A DNA stretch of 58,161 bases from Aggregatilineales bacterium. Lineage in GTDB: Bacteria > Chloroflexota > Anaerolineae > Aggregatilineales > Ch27. Under the pieces are notes generated by a model. That model saw nothing but the letters and a program-made list of their open reading frames with translations, was not told the DNA's origin and ran no database searches. The position numbers were made by a program, and so were the translations under genes. Location: NCBI GenBank assembly GCA_029976005.1, contig JARKOQ010000082.1, positions 1 to 58,161 of the forward strand. The letters run 5' to 3'. Shown piece by piece: positions 54,120-58,161 of the stretch (positions within the stretch are counted from its first letter, which is position 1; the number at the start of each line of letters is the position of its first letter).

Positions 54120-54488
54120 ATGAGCAGGTCGCGTATTCTTGTAGTGGAAGACAACCCCGACAACCGTATCCTGATCTCCGACATCCTGGACGCCCTGGAT
54201 TACGCCGTGATCGAAGCGATCGATGGAGAACAGGGAATCGAGCAGGCCATTGCCGAGCGCCCCGATCTGATCCTGATGGACCTTTCGCTGCCTCACATGG
54301 ATGGCTGGACGGCCGCCGGGACGATCAAGGCCAACCCCGATCTGGCATCCATCCCGATCATCGCCCTCACCGCGCACGCAATGGTGGGCGACAAAGAGAA
54401 GGCGCTGGCTGCGGGCTGCGACGATTACATTTCCAAGCCAATCGATCTGCACGAGCTGCAAACCAAGCTGGCCAAGTTCCTGGCTTAG
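54120..54488 (+). CDS. Single-domain DivK-like response regulator
   Basis: A 122-residue stand-alone receiver. VVEDNPDN provides the acidic pocket, Asp54 lies in LILMDLSLP, the Thr switch is in IALTAHA and the Lys is in YISKPID. It resembles DivK and the phosphorelay receivers. The longer open frame starting at 54063 is not used, because MSRSRILVVED is the normal N-terminus. AGGAG lies about 14 bases before the ATG, which is a wide spacing. It stands between the hybrid kinase and the receiver-cyclase, and can serve as a shuttle between them. It has no output domain. Confidence 0.93.
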   Translation: MSRSRILVVEDNPDNRILISDILDALDYAVIEAIDGEQGIEQAIAERPDLILMDLSLPHMDGWTAAGTIKANPDLASIPIIALTAHAMVGDKEKALAAGCDDYISKPIDLHELQTKLAKFLA

Positions 54489-54511
54489 CGCGCCAAGGAG
54501 CGCCTATCCAC

Positions 54512-55552
54512 GTGAGAGTCCTGGTTGCGGAAGACAACGCCGACAGCCGGCAGTTGCTGGAAGACATCCTTCGGGTCAAGGGCTACACCGTCAGTTGCGT
54601 GGTGGATGGGCAGGCCGCGCTCACGGCAGCCATGGCCGACCCGCCCGATCTGTTGATCCTGGATATCAACATGCCGGTGCTCAACGGCTTCGAGGTCTGC
54701 ACTCGCCTGAAAGAGAACGCCAGCACGGCGCAGATCCCGATCCTGATGCTGACCGCCCTGGCGGATATCGACAACCGGATCAAAGGGCTGGGACTCGGCG
54801 CGGATGATTACATCACCAAGCCCTTCAGCCCGCGCGAGCTGGTCGCCCGCGTCGACGCGCGCATGCGTCAGAAGGTAGACTCCGACCAACTCAGGGCTAC
54901 GCAGGAACGCATCCAGCGCACCTTCGAGCAGTTCGTCCCCCCGACCGTTGTCCAGCAGCTACTGGACAATCCCGATCAGGTCCGGCTGGGAGGCTCGCTC
55001 CAGACCGTGACGGTGGTCTTCGCCGATCTGGAAGGATTCACCCCGGTCGCCGAGCAGGTCGACCCAGAGCATCTGCTGGACATGCTCAACCGCTACCAGG
55101 AGCTTCTGGTGCAGCACATCCACCACGAAGAAGGGACCATCGACAAATTCCTGGGGGATGGCCTGATGGCCCTGTTCAATGCCCCCCTGCACCAACCCGA
55201 TCACGCCCTGCGCGCCATCCGGGCGGCGGTCCGCATCCACAAGGCCCTGCCGGAGTTCTACAGCAGCGTCGATCCGGCCTTCCGCCTGCACGTCAACTTC
55301 GGCATCACCACGGGCGAGGCGGTCGTTGGGCGCGTCGGGGCCGTCAACCGCATGAACTACACGGCCATCGGGGATACGGTCAATCTGGCCAGCCGTCTGG
55401 AGGACCTCAGCAACGGCGGGCAAATCCTGATCAGCGAATCCACCTATACCCAGGTTAGCGAGCACGTGATCGCCAACAACCTGGGACACAAATCTGTCAA
55501 AGGACGTGAGATGCCAGTGGTCGTCTATGAAGTTGTGGGGTTGAAAGCTTGA
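54512..55552 (+). CDS. Receiver-class III adenylate cyclase
   Basis: A 346-residue protein with a receiver at about 1-120 (Asp51 in LILDINMP, KPF) directly joined by a short helical linker (IQRTFEQFVPPTVV) to a class III cyclase at about 165-340. The metal Asp residues (FADLEGF and FLGDGLMALF), the Lys in TIDKFLGD and the Asn-Arg pair in DTVNLASRL are present, so it should make cAMP when phosphorylated. The start is GTG 54512 with AAGGAG about 10 bases upstream. The gap from the DivK-like gene is 23 bp. The linker sequence is shared with the cyclase at 44232-45821, so both are from one subfamily. It overlaps the next gene by four bases. Confidence 0.94.
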   Translation: MRVLVAEDNADSRQLLEDILRVKGYTVSCVVDGQAALTAAMADPPDLLILDINMPVLNGFEVCTRLKENASTAQIPILMLTALADIDNRIKGLGLGADDYITKPFSPRELVARVDARMRQKVDSDQLRATQERIQRTFEQFVPPTVVQQLLDNPDQVRLGGSLQTVTVVFADLEGFTPVAEQVDPEHLLDMLNRYQELLVQHIHHEEGTIDKFLGDGLMALFNAPLHQPDHALRAIRAAVRIHKALPEFYSSVDPAFRLHVNFGITTGEAVVGRVGAVNRMNYTAIGDTVNLASRLEDLSNGGQILISESTYTQVSEHVIANNLGHKSVKGREMPVVVYEVVGLKA

Positions 55553-56688
55553 ACGCCAGCATTCTCCTGGTCAGTAAACGAAGCGGGCAGACCCATCATC
55601 TCCTGCGGCAGGCCTTGCGCGCGGACGGTTACGGTCTGAACGTCGTGGGGGACATCGAAACCGCCCTGACCGAAGCCCGCCAGAATCCGCCGGTCGCCCT
55701 GATCCTGGAAAGTGAGCTGACCGGACAGGACGATCTGGCTTTGTGCCAGTGGCTGCGCACCGACCCGGCCACGATCGCTGTCCAGATGCTCGTCACCACG
55801 CGCACCAGCCAGCAGCGACTGGCCGCGCTGGAAGCCGGGGCCGACGAACTGCTGACCTTTCCCCTGGATTGGGTCGAGGTCAGGACGCGGCTGCGCTCCC
55901 TGCGCGTGGAACAATCTCGCCTGCCCAGCCTGGAAGACTTCCTGCATCACACCCCCGATCTGGCCCTGGGAGCCAACCCGGTAGACATCCTGGGCAGCGC
56001 CGATCTGCTGGCCCACGACCTGAAAAGCCCGCTGGGAATCATCGTCAGCAGCACTGAAATGCTGCGCGATCTGGCCGAGGAACGCCGTCCCCCAAATCAG
56101 GCCGACCTCGAACGCCAGAGCATGATGCTCGAAAACATCCTCCAGGCGGCCCGCCGCGAGACGTTCCTGATCAATGACATGCTCGACCTTGCCAAGCTGG
56201 AGATCGACGCCTATCCCATCCGGCAGGAGCCGGTCGACCTGGAACTGATCGCTCATACGACGGCACAGGCTAACGCCGCCGCCATCGAGCGCAAGAACAT
56301 CCACCTGACCGTGAATGCTTCCCCCGACCTGCCGGCCGCCAGTGGAGATCGGGAGTTAATTGGGCGCGTCTTCAACGTGCTGCTGGACACCACCCTGAAA
56401 TTCGCCAGCGGGAGCGATACGGTCGTCTGGACGCTGGCCGATTCCGGCGGCCAGGTCACCGCCGCACTGACCGATCACGGCCGTCCCCTGCTGCCAGAGT
56501 ATGCCGAGCGCATCTTCGAGCGGAGTGTCCAGTGGGAAGCCCGCCAGCAGGGCAGCCGGACCAGCGTGGCGATGGGCCTGCCCTTTGCGCGCGCAGCCCT
56601 ACGCCGCATGGGCGGGAACCTCACCGCTTCCAGCAATACTGCTGACAATTCGACGACCTTTTTGCTCCGTCTGCCACTTGCACGCTGA
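55549..56688 (+). CDS. Pseudo-receiver fused to a degraded histidine kinase
   Basis: A 379-residue protein. The N-terminal domain (about 1-115) has the length and fold pattern of a receiver, but the phosphorylated Asp is Glu54 (LILESEL), the acidic pair is lost (LLVSKRSG), and the Lys position is Phe (LLTFPLD). A HisKA-like domain follows with His156 in AHDLKSPLG. In the HATPase-like part the N box reads NVLLDTTLKF with Asp for the Mg-binding Asn, and the G1 box is DHGRPL, far from DxGxG. ATP binding is doubtful. The TTG start at 55549 overlaps the cyclase stop (TTGA). It may be a scaffold or a modulating partner for the cyclase. Confidence 0.85.
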   Translation: MNASILLVSKRSGQTHHLLRQALRADGYGLNVVGDIETALTEARQNPPVALILESELTGQDDLALCQWLRTDPATIAVQMLVTTRTSQQRLAALEAGADELLTFPLDWVEVRTRLRSLRVEQSRLPSLEDFLHHTPDLALGANPVDILGSADLLAHDLKSPLGIIVSSTEMLRDLAEERRPPNQADLERQSMMLENILQAARRETFLINDMLDLAKLEIDAYPIRQEPVDLELIAHTTAQANAAAIERKNIHLTVNASPDLPAASGDRELIGRVFNVLLDTTLKFASGSDTVVWTLADSGGQVTAALTDHGRPLLPEYAERIFERSVQWEARQQGSRTSVAMGLPFARAALRRMGGNLTASSNTADNSTTFLLRLPLAR

Positions 56689-56787
56689 CCCAACGCCACA
56701 GACAATAGAGCAGATTGTGCCGTCATCATCCCAGCCAGCGTCGAGTCAAAGGCTGGTAACTGTGAATTGGGGAAAACGTCAGCGACT

Positions 56788-57282
56788 ATGGAGAACAAGG
56801 ATCAAGCTCAGCCCGAGGTCACGCCGGAAAACATCGAGGACTACTTTGACCGGTACGGGTGGTCGTTCACCCGAGTGAAGGATGAGGTCTGGCAGACCGG
56901 GTTTCGGGGCGCCACCAGCAGCTACCGGATCAACGTGCAACTGACGGACAACTGGGTCTTCTTTGTGATCAACCCGTTCGTGATCGGGCCGGATCAGCCC
57001 GAACGGCGGCTGCGGTTGTACCATCACCTGCTGCGTCTGAACCACGAAACGAACATGGTGAAATTTGGCATCGACCGGGATGGCGACATTTTCCTGACGG
57101 CCGAACTCCCCACGGAGAGCTTCCACTTCAGCCATTTCTCGGACGCCTTGAACGCGCTGGCCCACTATGCGGACACGCACTATCGGGACGTATTCAATCT
57201 CGCCCATTCGGACGATACCGAGACACCCTACACCGAAGAACTGGATGCCCCTGCCAGCGATGCCCCACCCGATGAGTTTTGA
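56788..57282 (+). CDS. YbjN-like protein
   Basis: A 164-residue protein with the look of the YbjN / type III chaperone-like fold: an N-terminal helix and a strand (YFDRYGWSFTRVKD), two strands (YRINVQLTDNWVFFVINPF), a helical segment (LYHHLLRLNHETNMVKFGID) and more strands (DIFLTAELP). Members are small, often acidic, and act in signalling or as chaperones. The C-terminus (about 145-164) is Asp/Glu-rich and disordered. An in-frame TTG at 56767 is an alternative start, but ATG 56788 fits with GGGGAAA upstream. It lies 20 bp before the last receiver gene in the signalling block. Confidence 0.78.
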   Translation: MENKDQAQPEVTPENIEDYFDRYGWSFTRVKDEVWQTGFRGATSSYRINVQLTDNWVFFVINPFVIGPDQPERRLRLYHHLLRLNHETNMVKFGIDRDGDIFLTAELPTESFHFSHFSDALNALAHYADTHYRDVFNLAHSDDTETPYTEELDAPASDAPPDEF

Positions 57283-57302
57283 CCGGAACGAGGAGCTGTC
57301 CG

Positions 57303-58148
57303 ATGGATTCTCCACGACGCATCCTGCTGGTCGAGGACGAGCCAGATATCGCCGAAATGCTCCGGTTCTTCCTGGAGCAGAACGGCTACGTGCTGCTGCA
57401 CGCGGAGAACGGCCAGGAGGCATTGCGCCTGACTCACGAGAAGATGCCCCATCTGATCCTGATGGACGGCATCCTGCCGGACATGGATGGCTTCGAGGTG
57501 TGCCAGCACCTGCGGGCCATGCCCGCCACGGCACACATCCCGATCATCTTCCTGACCCGCCGTTCCGGGCACGACAACGTCCTGGCCGCGCTGGAGCTGG
57601 GCGCGGATGACTTCATCGCCAAGCCCTTCGATCCCGAAGAAATGCTGCTTCGCATCCAGAACACACTGCGCCGGGCCGAGAAAAGCGCCCGCATCGATCT
57701 CCAGACCGGCCTGCCCGGCGCGCAGATCGCCCGTGACTATGTGGCCCAGGCCAGGCAGGACTCCAGCCTGGCGATTATCGAAATCCAGATCGCGCACAAT
57801 GTGCCGTACCGGCAGCGCTATGGCAAGGTGGCGATGAACAACGTCTATGGACGGCTGGGCCAGCTCGTGGTTTCCATGCTGGGCCAGAGCGATATCGCGA
57901 GGACCTTCGCCGGGTACGTAAGCGAGAATCACCTGGCGGTTGTCTATCCCGTGGCCGGCGCGGAAAACTTCGCCCGGCAAGTGGCCGTGAGTTTCAACAA
58001 AATCATCGGGAAGTTCTACCAGGACACCGACCGCGAGCGCGGGTACGTGGAAATCGGCGGGGAGCGCTCCCCGCTGATGCAGGTCATCTGCCGGGTGTAC
58101 CTGGGGCGCTCCGGCGCGGCCGCCGGTCGAAGCCGCGGCCCCCGCTAG
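57303..58148 (+). CDS. Receiver with degenerate GGDEF-like domain
   Basis: A 281-residue protein. The receiver (about 5-118) is complete: VEDEPD, Asp55 in LMDGILP, and AKPFD. The second part (about 130-270) has the start of a GGDEF domain (DLQTGLPG, typical of DxLTGLxN) and the matching helix, but the GG(D/E)EF loop reads VSENHLAVVYP, so no cyclase activity is expected. It may bind nucleotide or act through contact only. The C-terminal end is Gly/Arg/Ser-rich. GAGGAG precedes ATG 57303, and an in-frame upstream ATG is ignored. The last 13 bases of the window follow its stop. Confidence 0.86.
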   Translation: MDSPRRILLVEDEPDIAEMLRFFLEQNGYVLLHAENGQEALRLTHEKMPHLILMDGILPDMDGFEVCQHLRAMPATAHIPIIFLTRRSGHDNVLAALELGADDFIAKPFDPEEMLLRIQNTLRRAEKSARIDLQTGLPGAQIARDYVAQARQDSSLAIIEIQIAHNVPYRQRYGKVAMNNVYGRLGQLVVSMLGQSDIARTFAGYVSENHLAVVYPVAGAENFARQVAVSFNKIIGKFYQDTDRERGYVEIGGERSPLMQVICRVYLGRSGAAAGRSRGPR

Positions 58149-58161
58149 GCCGAACTCGGCC

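Overview
The window is a high-GC, densely coded stretch of bacterial chromosome that most resembles a Chloroflexota genome of the Anaerolineae type. This rests on the mix of families: multi-GAF histidine kinases without membrane anchors, receiver-class III cyclase fusions, SH3b/CARDB lipoproteins, a single-domain KaiC-like ATPase operon, tandem AIM24 proteins and a DUF4405-type cytochrome. No rRNA, tRNA, CRISPR array or complete insertion sequence was seen. The taxonomic call is an inference without any search.

Layout. 1-2253 (+): end of a possible upstream gene, a two-helix membrane protein, an SDR oxidoreductase, a very small beta-rich protein and YbaK-type Cys-tRNA deacylase. 2345-8474 (-): DNA polymerase III alpha (dnaE) carrying a 141-residue mini-intein, followed by two nearly identical AIM24 proteins. 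8721-10721 (+): mutM and an anchored protein with an internally duplicated module. 10799-19948 (-): secA followed by a tightly coupled run of winged-helix protein, KaiC-like ATPase, two small membrane proteins, GAF histidine kinase, adenosine deaminase and MBL hydrolase, closed by an intrinsic terminator. 20288-23426 (+): miaB and a polytopic membrane protein. 23433-24478 (-): two paralogous STAS-like small proteins. 24681-26425 (+): ABC exporter pair. 26478-27525 (-): DUF4405-type cytochrome b and its OB-fold partner. 28083-30072 (+): two SH3b lipoproteins.

30135-44180 (+): an unusual pseudo-receiver/Roadblock/inactivated Y1-transposase fusion, polA, a structured intergenic region with promoter and terminator, a peptide-type substrate-binding protein, argF, a TPR protein, the c-di-AMP module dacA-ybbR, and der. 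44232-45821 (-) is a receiver-GAF-cyclase. 46088-47819 (+) holds lepB, a YgiT-type zinc protein and ppa. 47837-58148 (+) is a continuous signalling block: six-GAF histidine kinase, membrane hybrid kinase with two receivers, DivK-like receiver, receiver-adenylate cyclase, a pseudo-receiver with a degraded kinase, a YbjN-like protein and a receiver with a degenerate GGDEF domain.

The points most worth a second look are the fusion protein at 30135-32075, whose C-terminus reads as an IS200/IS605 TnpA fold with both histidines and the tyrosine replaced; the RNA elements between polA and the substrate-binding gene; the secA-KaiC-kinase-adenosine deaminase operon; and the signalling block, in which intact and degenerate two-component modules stand side by side.
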